A stretch of DNA of 18,377 nucleotides from Chryseosolibacter sp036402115 (GCA_036402115.1 DASWTM010000301.1:1-18377), one strand, 5' to 3'; positions 1 through 8,800 are shown, counted from the first letter of the stretch. A program made the numbers and translations. Notes: generated from the letters alone by a model not told the origin.

Positions 1-1
1 G

Positions 2-94
2 GTCAATATTCAAAGTGTTGAGCGAGGCATTTATCTGTTGCGCGTGAAGCAGGGCGGTATAACAGTAAAAACGCTTAAGGTGGTAATCGAGTAG
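2..94 (+). CDS. C-terminal end of a T9SS-exported protein (type A sorting domain), partial
   Basis: The frame is open from the window edge to TAG at 92-94, giving 30 residues that include GIYLLRVKQGG and end TVKTLKVVIE. This matches the last strands of the T9SS type A C-terminal sorting domain, whose usual end is G-(I/L)-Y-x-(L/V)-x-(V/I), a short turn, then K-x-(I/V/L)-x-V. Such domains carry cargo across the outer membrane through the Por/T9SS machinery and are then cleaved. The catalytic or structural part of the protein lies outside the window, so its function cannot be told. A lipoprotein gene starts 26 bp downstream on the same strand and may be co-transcribed. Confidence 0.75.
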   Translation, partial: VNIQSVERGIYLLRVKQGGITVKTLKVVIE

Positions 95-120
95 GACAGC
101 TAAAAAGACTCAAACACAAT

Positions 121-588
121 ATGAAAAGACTAGCTACAGTATTTTCCCGGGCAGGCCTCGTTATGGCGCTCGCTACGGTATCGCTCATTATCAGTTGTAA
201 GTCCGATGAGCCAACGCTATCGAATGAACAACGCGTCACAAAAATCCTGACAGAAAACGGAGGAAAGTGGAATTTGCCATCCGTTGCCGGAGTAACCGTG
301 GACGGATTGGACGTGACACAGGACCTCTTCAAGGATTTTTCGATCACCTTCGGTGACGGTACGCTTACCACGACAGGAACGACTCCGGTTTGGCTGAGAC
401 AAGATACCTGGTCGTTTAAAGACGAATCCGCTAGCGTTATCATCCGCGGGCAAGACAACAAGGAGATTACGATTTCCGAGATCACCGCTGATGAATTAGT
501 GCTAACGTTGCAATGGGATGAAGAAACCTTTGAGGGAGGACGTTCCAAATCGATAAAAGGCACCCACCAGTTCGTGCTTCAAAAATAG
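121..588 (+). CDS. Small lipoprotein, lipocalin-like candidate, function unknown
   Basis: A protein of 155 residues beginning MKRLATVF with a hydrophobic stretch and a lipobox (LIISC, Cys26), so it should be lipid-anchored after signal peptidase II cleavage. The mature part (about 130 residues) is rich in alternating beta-strand segments: a W-containing start (GGKWNLPSV), a central TWSF strand, then EITADELVLTLQW and a final THQFVLQK strand. This layout recalls the small lipocalin-like or DUF5004-like lipoproteins common in Bacteroidota, but I see no diagnostic motif, so the family is a guess. ATG at 121 places the signal peptide correctly. A strong hairpin terminator follows 24 bp after the stop, so this is the last gene of its transcript. 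Confidence 0.75.
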   Translation: MKRLATVFSRAGLVMALATVSLIISCKSDEPTLSNEQRVTKILTENGGKWNLPSVAGVTVDGLDVTQDLFKDFSITFGDGTLTTTGTTPVWLRQDTWSFKDESASVIIRGQDNKEITISEITADELVLTLQWDEETFEGGRSKSIKGTHQFVLQK

Positions 589-612
589 AAGTCGCGACTA
601 CTTCATTAAATT

Positions 613-681
613 AAAAAACCAAATCCCGATCAGTTACCAAGTAAATTGGTTCCTGATTTTGGGATTTGGTTTTTGCTTTTT
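613..681. terminator. Long bidirectional hairpin terminator between convergent genes
   Basis: The left arm 613-633 (AAAACCAAATCCC, then GATCAG) pairs with the right arm 653-674 (CTGAT, then GGGATTTGGTTTT) with a small internal mismatch. The loop contains a second stem, ACCAA (635-639) with TTGGT (646-650). The right arm runs into a T-rich stretch (671-681). The left flank is A-rich, which gives a U-run for transcripts of the opposite strand. It lies between the plus-strand lipoprotein gene and the minus-strand OmpA/PLDc_N pair, as expected for a shared Rho-independent terminator. Confidence 0.8.
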
Positions 682-760
682 AACAGACCTGTGCCAGTAA
701 GAAGACAGGTCTTCAAAATAGATTTGATGTCCTCTTTCGGGATAACGTATTATTCGATCT

Positions 761-793
761 ATTTGCCAATCGCCCTTTGCCAACTGCCAATTA
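761..793 (+). repeat. 33-bp direct repeat, copy 1
   Basis: The 33 bases at 761-793 are identical to 889-921. The unit is built from the heptamer-like words TTGCCAA and TGCCAAT, so it is internally repetitive. It lies in a gene-free stretch. Read on the minus strand in one frame it gives a WQLAKGDWQ-type peptide; from memory, such peptides are frequent as spurious short proteins in Cytophagales and Chitinophagaceae genomes, which suggests a dispersed intergenic repeat. Confidence 0.85.
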
Positions 794-888
794 TTTTCTC
801 TGGTTTTGGCTGCAACGCGAGAAAGAAAGCTTTGCAGTGAACGGGCCGATAAAAAGTACCACCAGTTTGCGACTATGCCGACTGATCG

Positions 889-921
889 ATTTGCCAATCG
901 CCCTTTGCCAACTGCCAATTA
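889..921 (+). repeat. 33-bp direct repeat, copy 2
   Basis: Exact second copy of the unit at 761-793; the two starts are 128 bp apart. Similarity extends weakly to the left (GATCTATT against GATCGATT) and stops right after the shared ATTA. The 95 bp between copies show no recognisable coding content. Copy 2 lies about 35 bp past the stop of the minus-strand PLDc_N gene, so it falls in that operon's 3' region. Confidence 0.85.
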
Positions 922-956
922 CTTCTATCACTCAGTCTCGAAGACATACATCTAAA

Positions 957-1121
957 TCATTTCCTGCCGATGTAGAAATAAAGAATCGGCCCAAGTATGG
1001 GCAGAAAGACGACCGCGATAATCCACAGTATCTTTCGCTCGGTATCCTTGTTACTTCTAAGAATGTCAATGATCACCAGGATATCAATGACCAGTATGAG
1101 AAACGATAATAACCTCGCCAT
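957..1121 (-). CDS. Small PLDc_N-type membrane protein (54 aa)
   Basis: A 54-residue protein starting MARLLSFLILVIDILVI. It has a first hydrophobic segment (about residues 4-20), a short polar loop RSNKDTERK (22-30), and a second hydrophobic segment IIAVVFLPILGPILYFYIGR (34-53) with the P-x-(L/I)-G-x-(I/L)-x-Y-(F/Y) pattern. This is the layout of the phospholipase D-nuclease N-terminal domain (PLDc_N), which in Bacteroidota often occurs alone as a tiny two-helix inner-membrane protein with no catalytic HKD motif. Its role is unknown. The ATG lies 2 bp after the TAG of the OmpA-family gene on the same strand, which suggests translational coupling and a shared transcript. It is below the size limit of many gene finders and easily overlooked. 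Confidence 0.8.
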   Translation of the reverse strand: MARLLSFLILVIDILVIIDILRSNKDTERKILWIIAVVFLPILGPILYFYIGRK

Positions 1122-1123
1122 AT

Positions 1124-2071
1124 CTAGTTTGATTCAAGAATTTTGAAAAGCTCATCGAGATCCGGTGTGATGATAATCTCCGTTCTCCGATTCTTTTGTT
1201 TATTTTGAGGACTGTCGTTCGCAGCCAAAGGAACAAACTCGCCCCTTCCGGATGCCGTAATCTGTTGTGGAGCCAAGCCTGCCTTTGTCAGGATTTTCGT
1301 GATCGATGTGGCTCGCATTACGCTCAGGTCCCAATTGTCCTCCATGTACTGTGACTTCTTAGAAATGGGAACATTATCAGTGTGTCCCTCAACAAGAATA
1401 TTGATGTCTTTTTGATCTTTGATTGCCTTTGCTAATTGTTGAAGCGCTGTCACACCTTTGGCATCAACAACTATGCTACCACTCCCAAAGAGAAGTTGTT
1501 CGGCCAATGACACGTACACCTTTCCGTTCTTCACTTGAACAGTGATATCATTCTCTTTGAAATTCAGTAACGCACTGCTGATCTTGTTCTTCAGATCCTG
1601 TACAGCTTTGTCTTTATTGGCAAGCACGGTCTCCAACTCCTGCACTTTCTTTTCACGTTCAGCAAGACTGTTGCTAAGCGAGTCATTCATCCTTCGCGTC
1701 CTGGTGAGATTTTCCTGAATGCTGGCAAGCTGCTCCTGTTGCTGAGCGATATCGCGGTTAAGCTTGCCACTGCTCGTCATCAGGTTTTTGTAGTAGGTGT
1801 TCAACTGCTCATGCTCCTTTTCGAGCGATGCAAGTTTCTGCCCTGTATTACGGACATCGATTCCTAAATTAGTTGTGTCTTCTTTGAGCTTTTTCAACTT
1901 CTCATCCAGATCTTTAAGGTCAGCATTCGCTTTATCAAGACGCGAGTTTTTATCAAGTAAGTCTGCCTCCATGCTTACTTTTTGCGCAAGCAGGTCATCG
2001 TACTTCTTGCGTGTAACAACGCATGACGACAAAAGTAGCAGAACAACAACAGTCAGCAGGGTTCTCTTCAT
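1124..2071 (-). CDS. OmpA-family coiled-coil lipoprotein, peptidoglycan-binding
   Basis: A 315-residue protein. I chose the ATG at 2071 because it gives MKRTLLTVVVLLLLSSC, a lipoprotein signal with Cys17; an upstream in-frame start at 2158 would bury this signal behind 29 residues. Residues about 22-168 are highly charged with heptad-like Leu spacing, a long coiled coil. Residues about 190-305 are an OmpA/MotB C-terminal domain with EGHTDNVPI (Asp232), NWDLSVMRA, the GRGE segment and NRRTEI (Arg296). In this family the Asp and Arg residues bind diaminopimelate of peptidoglycan. The protein therefore probably links a membrane to the cell wall through a long periplasmic rod. A PLDc_N-type membrane protein gene follows 2 bp downstream, and the TonB receptor gene diverges upstream. 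Confidence 0.9.
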   Translation of the reverse strand: MKRTLLTVVVLLLLSSCVVTRKKYDDLLAQKVSMEADLLDKNSRLDKANADLKDLDEKLKKLKEDTTNLGIDVRNTGQKLASLEKEHEQLNTYYKNLMTSSGKLNRDIAQQQEQLASIQENLTRTRRMNDSLSNSLAEREKKVQELETVLANKDKAVQDLKNKISSALLNFKENDITVQVKNGKVYVSLAEQLLFGSGSIVVDAKGVTALQQLAKAIKDQKDINILVEGHTDNVPISKKSQYMEDNWDLSVMRATSITKILTKAGLAPQQITASGRGEFVPLAANDSPQNKQKNRRTEIIITPDLDELFKILESN

Positions 2072-2208
2072 AGAGTCAAAAAATTTTCGAAAAATAGGAA
2101 TTTCTACCCTCAATCCATCCCCCATTTGTACGGATGCATTGAAATAATGTGTCCTCAAAATACTATAACTTTACTCAAGGCGTTTGCTCATTGCCACCTA
2201 ACCTCTCT
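2072..2208. promoter_or_regulatory. Divergent intergenic region with weak promoter-like boxes
   Basis: These 137 bp separate the divergent OmpA-family and TonB-receptor genes and must hold both promoters. On the plus strand TAACTTTA (2166-2173) fits the Bacteroidota -7 box TAnnTTTG with one mismatch. An ATTG (2138-2141) lies 24 bp upstream, slightly beyond the usual spacing. On the minus strand TATTTTTC, read about 18 bp before the OmpA-family ATG, also has one mismatch, but without a clear TTTG partner. Both are motif matches only. Confidence 0.35.
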
Positions 2209-4554
2209 ATGAAAGCAATTTATGTTCTCATCCTCACCATTGCGTGCCTGCAATCCATCGCTCAGAAATTTACCATCAGTGGAACGATCAAGGACCACGC
2301 AAGCGGTGAAAATCTTATTGGAGCAAGTGTCTACGACTTGAATTCCCAACGGGGTACCAGTTCAAACACATATGGTTTTTTCAGCCTTACCCTACCGAAA
2401 GACTCGGTTAGATTGCGCATATCCTATGTGGGGTATGAGCCCGCTATCATCAATGCTTTTCTTTCCGGTGATACGGTGATCAACATCGGTTTGCTGAGCG
2501 GGACTACGTTAAAGGAGGTTGTGATCTCTGGCACAACGGAAGACCGCATACAAGAAACAACCCGGATGGGGACCATTGATGTTCCGCTTCACCAGATTAA
2601 ATCGATGCCGGCACTGATGGGCGAAACAGATGTTCTTAAAGTCTTGCAACTTCTTCCGGGCGTCCAGGGCGGAAGCGAAGGCAGTAGTGGCCTCTACGTA
2701 CGCGGAGGCGGTCCTGACCAGAATTTAATTCTGCTGGATGGTGTGCCCGTGTATAATGCATCGCATTTGTTCGGATTCTTCTCCGTGTTCAATGCTGATG
2801 CCATCAACCACGTGGAGTTGATTAAAGGAGGATTTCCAGCGCGGTATGGTGGCCGACTTTCCAGTGTCATCGACATCAGCATGAAAGAAGGGAACAATCA
2901 GGAATTAAAAGGAGAAGGATCAATCGGTCTCATTGCCTCCCGCGTTACCATTGAGGGACCTTTGGTGAAAGATAAGACATCATTCATTGTGTCAGCGAGA
3001 CGGACCTATCTCGACATCCTCGCACGGCCATTGATCAAGGCCACCACGAAGGGAGATGAGAATGTTGGCTATTATTTCTATGACCTCAATACAAAGATCA
3101 ACCATAAAGTGAACGATAAAAACAGGATCTACCTGAGCGCCTACATGGGCGATGATAAAGCTTACTCGAAGTACAAAGGATATTACGTCAACAACAATGA
3201 GCGTACTGACTACAAAGAAGAATTCGGACTTCGATGGGGAAACATCAGTACAGCATTACGCTGGAATAAAATCGTGAACAACAAACTTTTCAGTAACCTC
3301 ACGGCAACATACTCCCGTTATCGCTTCGACATCTTTGCCGAACAGGAGGAAAAAATCACGACTGCTAGCGGCACGTCCAACTACTACTATAAGGATCAGT
3401 ACATCTCAGGTATTCGCGATTACGCGCTCAAACTTGACCTTGATTACATTCCAAACCCATCACACTACGTCAAGTTTGGCGCGCAGGCGATCAATCATTT
3501 ATTCACCCCTGGTGTTTACAGCTATCGGGGCGACAAGGGGTCCGATACTACGTTTGGTGCAAAACGAGTATACGCACAGGAATTCTCGGCATACTTGGAA
3601 GATGACTTCATGATCTCACGGGAACTCAAGGTAAATTTTGGAGTACATAGCTCTGCTTTCCTTGTCGGAGACAAATTCTACCACTCCATCCAGCCGCGCA
3701 TTGCCGCGCGTTACCTGATGGCACCTTCACTTTCGTGGAAGGGTTCATTCGCCACGATGACGCAATACCTGCATCTGTTGACCAATGCTGGCCTGGGTCT
3801 GCCAACAGACCTCTGGGTTCCGGCAACGGAAACCATCGCGCCTGAGCAAAGCCACATCGCATCAAGTGGATTGGCTTACAATATCCGGAACAACTATGAA
3901 GTAACACTCGAAGGATATTACAAAAAAATGAACAACCTGATCGAATACAAAGATGGTGCGAGCTACCTGAACATTCAGGATGACTGGCAGACGAAGGTCG
4001 AAGTAGGCGATGGTGAGAGTTATGGCGCAGAGTTTTTCCTTCACAAGAAGACCGGCAAACTAAATGGCTGGCTCGGCTACACCCTTTCGTGGACCAATCG
4101 AACATTCCCGAACCTCAATGATGGAAAAACATTTCCCTACAAGTATGACCGGAGACACGACATTGAAATTGCCGTAGCATACGAACCTAAACCAAACCGC
4201 GAACTCGCACTCACCTGGGTATACGGGACGGGAACTGCGCTTTCCCTTCCGAAATCAACGTACGAAGGATACCAGGACAATTTCGGCTATCGCTACTACA
4301 TGAATGACATCCAATACTATGAAGGCAGAAACAATTTCAGGATGCGCGCGTATCATCGCCTTGACTTCAGCTACACTACCACAAAGAAGACAAAGTTTGG
4401 AGAACGCTCCTGGACCATTGGCGTATATAATGCCTATAGCAGACGCAATCCATTTTTCATGGAACTCGGATACGACCGTGATGGAAATAAAAAATTCATA
4501 CAGTACAGTCTGTTCCCAATTGTTCCTTCCATCGCCTACCGCTTCAAATTCTGA
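2209..4554 (+). CDS. TonB-dependent outer-membrane receptor with carboxypeptidase-regulatory-like domain
   Basis: A protein of 781 residues from the ATG at 2209, which gives a normal Sec signal peptide (MKAIYVLILTIACLQSIAQ); an in-frame ATG 60 bp upstream would put 20 extra residues before it. Residues about 20-105 form a CarboxypepD_reg-like beta-sandwich (SGTIKDHASGENLIGASV, then YGFFSL and RISYVGYEP). Residues about 115-225 are the TonB plug, with LQLLPGVQGG, LYVRGGGPDQNLILLDGVPV, IELIKGG-like and ARYGGRLSSVIDI segments. The rest is an aromatic-rich beta-barrel ending in the terminal Phe typical of BAM substrates (AYRFKF). It should import an unknown ligand using ExbBD-TonB energy. The next gene, 3 bp downstream, encodes a DUF4249 lipoprotein, a recurrent partner of this receptor type in Bacteroidota. 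The ligand cannot be inferred. Confidence 0.93.
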   Translation: MKAIYVLILTIACLQSIAQKFTISGTIKDHASGENLIGASVYDLNSQRGTSSNTYGFFSLTLPKDSVRLRISYVGYEPAIINAFLSGDTVINIGLLSGTTLKEVVISGTTEDRIQETTRMGTIDVPLHQIKSMPALMGETDVLKVLQLLPGVQGGSEGSSGLYVRGGGPDQNLILLDGVPVYNASHLFGFFSVFNADAINHVELIKGGFPARYGGRLSSVIDISMKEGNNQELKGEGSIGLIASRVTIEGPLVKDKTSFIVSARRTYLDILARPLIKATTKGDENVGYYFYDLNTKINHKVNDKNRIYLSAYMGDDKAYSKYKGYYVNNNERTDYKEEFGLRWGNISTALRWNKIVNNKLFSNLTATYSRYRFDIFAEQEEKITTASGTSNYYYKDQYISGIRDYALKLDLDYIPNPSHYVKFGAQAINHLFTPGVYSYRGDKGSDTTFGAKRVYAQEFSAYLEDDFMISRELKVNFGVHSSAFLVGDKFYHSIQPRIAARYLMAPSLSWKGSFATMTQYLHLLTNAGLGLPTDLWVPATETIAPEQSHIASSGLAYNIRNNYEVTLEGYYKKMNNLIEYKDGASYLNIQDDWQTKVEVGDGESYGAEFFLHKKTGKLNGWLGYTLSWTNRTFPNLNDGKTFPYKYDRRHDIEIAVAYEPKPNRELALTWVYGTGTALSLPKSTYEGYQDNFGYRYYMNDIQYYEGRNNFRMRAYHRLDFSYTTTKKTKFGERSWTIGVYNAYSRRNPFFMELGYDRDGNKKFIQYSLFPIVPSIAYRFKF

Positions 4555-4557
4555 ATT

Positions 4558-5439
4558 ATGAACATGAACAAATATTTCATCCTTTTTGCGATCTTTTTCC
4601 TATACAGCTGTGAGTTGGTGGTGGACGTAGATATCCCCATTGAGAAGAATCAAATCGTTGTGAATTCATTTTTTACTCCAGACAGTGTTTGGAAAGCGAA
4701 AGTCTCGTTGAGCCGACATATTCTCGATCAGGCCGACTACCGTTATATTACTAACGCCAATGTGGTCATCTACGATGGTGAGATTCCGTTCGATACCTTG
4801 CAGCACGATTCACTGGGTTACTATCGATCTAATAAAAGCGGGCCTCAGCCATCACAATCCTATACTATCCGTGTCAATGCACCCGGTTATAGCATTGCTG
4901 AGTCATCGTCATCTTGTCCTACAGCTGTTGCAGCAGAATTTTCAGAACCGCAGGTGACGGTCGGTGAATTTCAGGAGACCCTCCACAACTTCAGCATAAC
5001 CTTTACCGACCCCCCGGGAAAAAACTTTTATCAGGTGATGGCAATTGCTGAATACCGATACACGAACCCACAAACCGGACAAGGATATGTCAATCGTTTC
5101 AACCCTTACATATATTCTGACGACCCGGGTATCGATGCTGAGGAGATTGAAAATAGTGAAGGATTTTTCTTCCCGGATGCATTATTTAACGAAGAACAAT
5201 TTACGATAAACGTAAAAATGTCGACACATAACTGGTGGGGCGCAACTACACCTACCAAGTATCGGATCTACTTTAGATCACTGAGTGAAGATTACTACCG
5301 ATACAAAACCAGTTCGGCACTTCAAAATTACGCATCCGGTGATCCGTTTGCACAACCGGTCAAGGTGTATAGTAATATTCAAAACGGCTTTGGCGTTTTT
5401 GCCGGATATTCACAAACAAGCTTCGCCTACGAGAAGTAA
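4558..5439 (+). CDS. DUF4249-family lipoprotein, partner of the TonB receptor
   Basis: A 293-residue protein with a lipobox LYSC (Cys18) after a short hydrophobic signal. The mature start is a DUF4249 pattern: the VVDVDIP segment, then IVVNSFFTPDSVWKAKVSLS, then ANVVIYD and a Y-R-(S/N)-based strand. Internal elements NPYIYSDDPG and the C-terminal GFGVFAGYSQ are also typical of the family. Length is normal and both ends are intact. The ATG lies 3 bp after the receptor's TGA, so the two are one operon and probably translationally coupled. A start two residues later (ATG at 4564) is equally possible. The family is common next to carboxypeptidase-regulatory-like TonB receptors and is thought to be a surface or periplasmic accessory lipoprotein; the molecular role is not established. 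Confidence 0.88.
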   Translation: MNMNKYFILFAIFFLYSCELVVDVDIPIEKNQIVVNSFFTPDSVWKAKVSLSRHILDQADYRYITNANVVIYDGEIPFDTLQHDSLGYYRSNKSGPQPSQSYTIRVNAPGYSIAESSSSCPTAVAAEFSEPQVTVGEFQETLHNFSITFTDPPGKNFYQVMAIAEYRYTNPQTGQGYVNRFNPYIYSDDPGIDAEEIENSEGFFFPDALFNEEQFTINVKMSTHNWWGATTPTKYRIYFRSLSEDYYRYKTSSALQNYASGDPFAQPVKVYSNIQNGFGVFAGYSQTSFAYEK

Positions 5440-5481
5440 CCAACCCATCTTTTATGACAAAGGATACCACTCATTTATCAA

Positions 5482-5815
5482 TTTACCGATAGGCACTGGG
5501 TTGCAGCAGAAGGTAAAGTAGAAAAGCTTGCGGATGATGGTGTAATAAATGCAAGACAATTGATCATAACAGACATCGAATCAAAAGAAACGCGCTCACC
5601 GAAGTATACCCAAACCCGGAAAGATCTGTCATCTATAAATTTGATACAAGCCACATGTACCGAGATATAGGTATTTTTGCCAGTAGGCGATTCGTAAAAT
5701 CGATGCTTACGCTACAAGCATTGACTGAACGTCACTATTTCCCGAAAGGTTTGTACCTCGTTACGATCTGCTAAAAGAATTCACCGTCAAGCGTCTGCAT
5801 GTAATAATTGAATAA
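5482..5815 (+). pseudogene. Frameshifted remnant of a T9SS type A sorting-domain protein
   Basis: Three plus-strand frames carry consecutive parts of one protein end. The first is DRHWVAAEGKVEKLADDGV followed by INARQLIITDIESK (to about 5588). The second is NALTEVYPNPERSVIYKFD, YRDIGIF, LQALTERHYFPKGLYLVTI (5589-5774, stop TAA). The third is KEFTVKRLHVIIE with TAA at 5813-5815. The V-Y-P-N-P opening, the GLYLVTI strand and the K-R-L-x-V-I end are the signature of the T9SS type A C-terminal sorting domain. At least two frame changes, near 5588 and near 5770, break it. There is no start codon or N-terminal domain between the DUF4249 stop and this stretch, so the upstream part has been lost. Assembly indels could explain the frame changes but not the missing N-terminus. 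Confidence 0.72.
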
Positions 5816-5858
5816 GAAACTTCACGTTTTTCTTATCGTAGTTTAGTAACATTGCTAT

Positions 5859-8800
5859 ATGAAATTTTCTTGCATTGCCTTGCTATTCCTGCAAGTTGCA
5901 TCCCTTGCGCTTGGCCAAAGTGTCCCTAAAGTTTACAATGATATCGTCCGGAAATTTAATGAGCAAAACTACGAGACCATCGTTGCCTTGACTAATGATG
6001 TCGATCGACTCGCAAAAACACGCAAAGACACGATTGTTGCAAACAGTTTCTATTACATCGCAAAATCCTACAAAGAACTTGGCCAGCCTGAAAACGCTAT
6101 TAACTGGTTTGAAAAAGAAAAGTTAATGCGGTCCGATCTTGGCTTGATTGAAACCAGTGAGTTCAGTGGAGCTCTGTATCATCTCGCACTTGTTTATCTC
6201 GAAGCGGGGCAATACTCAAAAGCTGAAACGATGGTGGTGGATCTGCTTGCCAATGACAAACGCATGTATGGACCACGCAGCCAACAATACATTTCAACGG
6301 TTCAAAGTGCAATCGACATTTATACTCAACTTGATAAATTCGCGGAAGCAGAAACATTGTTATTGGAATCGCTGAAACTTCAGGAGAAGGGCACCGTCAT
6401 TAAAGCGGCCTATCATTCTGAACTTGGTGGTCTATACACCGTTAGTGCACAATATCAAAAAGCATCCAAACAACTTAACGAAGCGCTAGATATTCTTGAA
6501 GACCTGAATGACACCAATTCCCCTATCGCCCTTAGTGCCACGGTAAACCTCGGAATCCTGTACATGTCCCAGGGAAAATACGCTGAAGCTGAAGAAGCAT
6601 TCGACTTCGTACTTGCAAACATGAGCGAAGACGAGCCCACGTACTTTAATGTTCTCAATAATCAGGCGCTGGTGTATCAATTCCTCGGACAGCTTGATCG
6701 CTCTGAAAAAGTTTTTGGACAAATTCGTACGGCAGACAGCCTTGCAGTGGGAACCACGCATCCGGACTATGCCATTACGCTTTCTAACCTTGCGTTGGTA
6801 TTGTCGGACGAAGGAAAATACAGAGACGCTGAAGCAATGCTTGTAAAAGCGATCGAAATTCAAAAGGCAAATGATGAAGCCGAAACCGCGCTATACGCAA
6901 GTAAGCTGAACAACCTGGCAAAAGTGTATCGTTTAGCAGGGCAACCTGAAAAATCAATTCCTCTGCATCAACAAGCTCTGCAGATTTTCAACAATACACT
7001 GGGCCAAAACTCTCCGGAATTTGCTACAACGTCCTTCAATCTTGGAATGGCATATTGGAAATCGGGACAGAGGGACCTTGCACTAAAATATTTGATGTCT
7101 TCGGCTGCCATCCGAAATTCAAAATTGGGAAAGAAACATCCAAAGTCTGCGGAAAGCATCCAAAAGATCGCAGAGTTTCAATGGGAACAAAAGCAAATGA
7201 AAGAAGCGCAGCAGTCTTTCGGTGAGGCGTTCGAAAGCTATTACTATCAAATCAATTCCCTTTTCCCTGTATTAACGGAAGAAGAAAAATCCAAATTCTA
7301 CTACACCAACATTAAGCCGTCTTTTGAAAAATTTAACTCTTTCGCTTTGACTGCAAAAGAAACCAATCCGGCAATCATGGGAGCGGTCTATGATCATCAT
7401 ATCAACACCAAAGCTGCCATCATGTATGCGACAGAGCGGGTGAAAGAATCGATCCGAACTGGTAACGATACAACCCTGGTCCGGCTGTTCGACAAATGGC
7501 AGGCTCAAAAAGAACAGATCGCAAAATTATACAGCCAGAACGAGACGCCACACAAAATTGATTCATTGCAGCAATCTGCAGATTTGCTCGAAAAGGAGCT
7601 GACACGTAAATCTTCAGTATTCACCAGGCAACTAGCCCGAAAAACTGCATCGTGGAAAGACATCCAAAAGTCCTTGAAAGAAAATGAAGCTGCGGTGGAA
7701 ATCATTCGATTTAAGAATTACTCACCGGAATCAGGTGGCGCATTTAAAGATCAAGTTATTTACGGCTTCCTCATTGTAACACCGAAAACAAAAAACCACC
7801 CTGAGCTCATTGTTCTAAACAACGGCATAGAACTAGAAGGAAAATTTCTTTCCTTCTACCGCAATAACATCCGGTTCACCCTTGATGATAATCGATCTTA
7901 CAAAAATTATTTCGAGCCGCTTGCGAAATTCCTGAACGCGCAGAAGATTAAAAAAGTGTATCTCTCCAGAGATGGAGTCTACAATCAAATCAACATTAAC
8001 ACCATAAAAAATACAGAGTCACAGAAATTTCTCCTCGATGAATTCCAGGTGGCAATGGTGACTAACACCCGCGAGTTACTTGAGAAACGACTCGTCCAGT
8101 CCAACAGTCAGTCCTCGCTTTTGATCGGCTTCCCTAAGTTCAACCTTAATGCTACGAACGAAAAAACAGAAGGCGTAACGCGTTCCGTGACACGCGGAGG
8201 AACTCTCTCGCGGGGCTTGCGGGGTGGTCTATTGCGCCACATGCGCGGTGAAGGCGGGATTGCCGTTCTCCCAGGTACGGAAATTGAAATCAATCAGATC
8301 GCAAAAATCAGCAAAAACCCGGAAGTGTTTAAAGAGGACCTTGCTTCCGAGAGCCTGTTAAAGCAGGTCATCAGCCCGATGGTACTCCACATTGCTACGC
8401 ACGGATATTTCCTGGAGGACGATGACACTCCGCAAAATGAAAAAACCGCACAGTATGTCCCAAGCCCGCTGCTAAAGTCAGGACTTCTGCTGGCCGGCTC
8501 AGAAAACTTTCTGCAGACCGGCACACCGGTTAATGATGATGGCGATGACGGAATTCTAACGGCCTACGAAGCCATGAACCTCAACTTAGAAAATACTGAG
8601 CTTGTGGTTCTTTCTGCGTGCGAGACGGGATTAGGTGTGGTAAAAAATGGGGAAGGCGTATATGGCCTGCAGCGCGCCTTTAAGATGGCAGGAGCGCAAG
8701 CAATGATCATGAGTTTGTGGAGTGTAGATGATGCCGCCACACAGCAACTGATGTCATTATTCTATCAGGAGCGTTTAAAAGTCGAAGACCCACATGTCGC

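Noticed and set aside
634..918. Minus-strand open frame of 94 codons across the repeats
   Set aside because: It reads through both 33-bp repeat copies and the terminator hairpin, giving a WQLAKGDWQ-type peptide with no domain or signal. It looks like a by-product of the repeats.
761..921. CRISPR-like array
   Set aside because: Only two repeat copies with a 95-bp spacer, an internally repetitive unit and no cas genes in the window.
777..1109. Plus-strand open frame of 110 codons
   Set aside because: It overlaps the PLDc_N gene on the other strand, and its translation has no recognisable features. The minus-strand gene explains the open frame.
3626..4105. Long minus-strand open frame inside the TonB receptor
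   Set aside because: It lies wholly within a well-supported receptor gene, and its translation is Cys/Ser/Arg-rich without any family signature. It is a shadow frame.
5285..5521. Plus-strand open frame running from the DUF4249 gene into the intergenic region
   Set aside because: Its start lies inside the DUF4249 gene in another frame and its sequence has no signal or domain. The stretch after 5482 is better explained by the frameshifted sorting-domain remnant.
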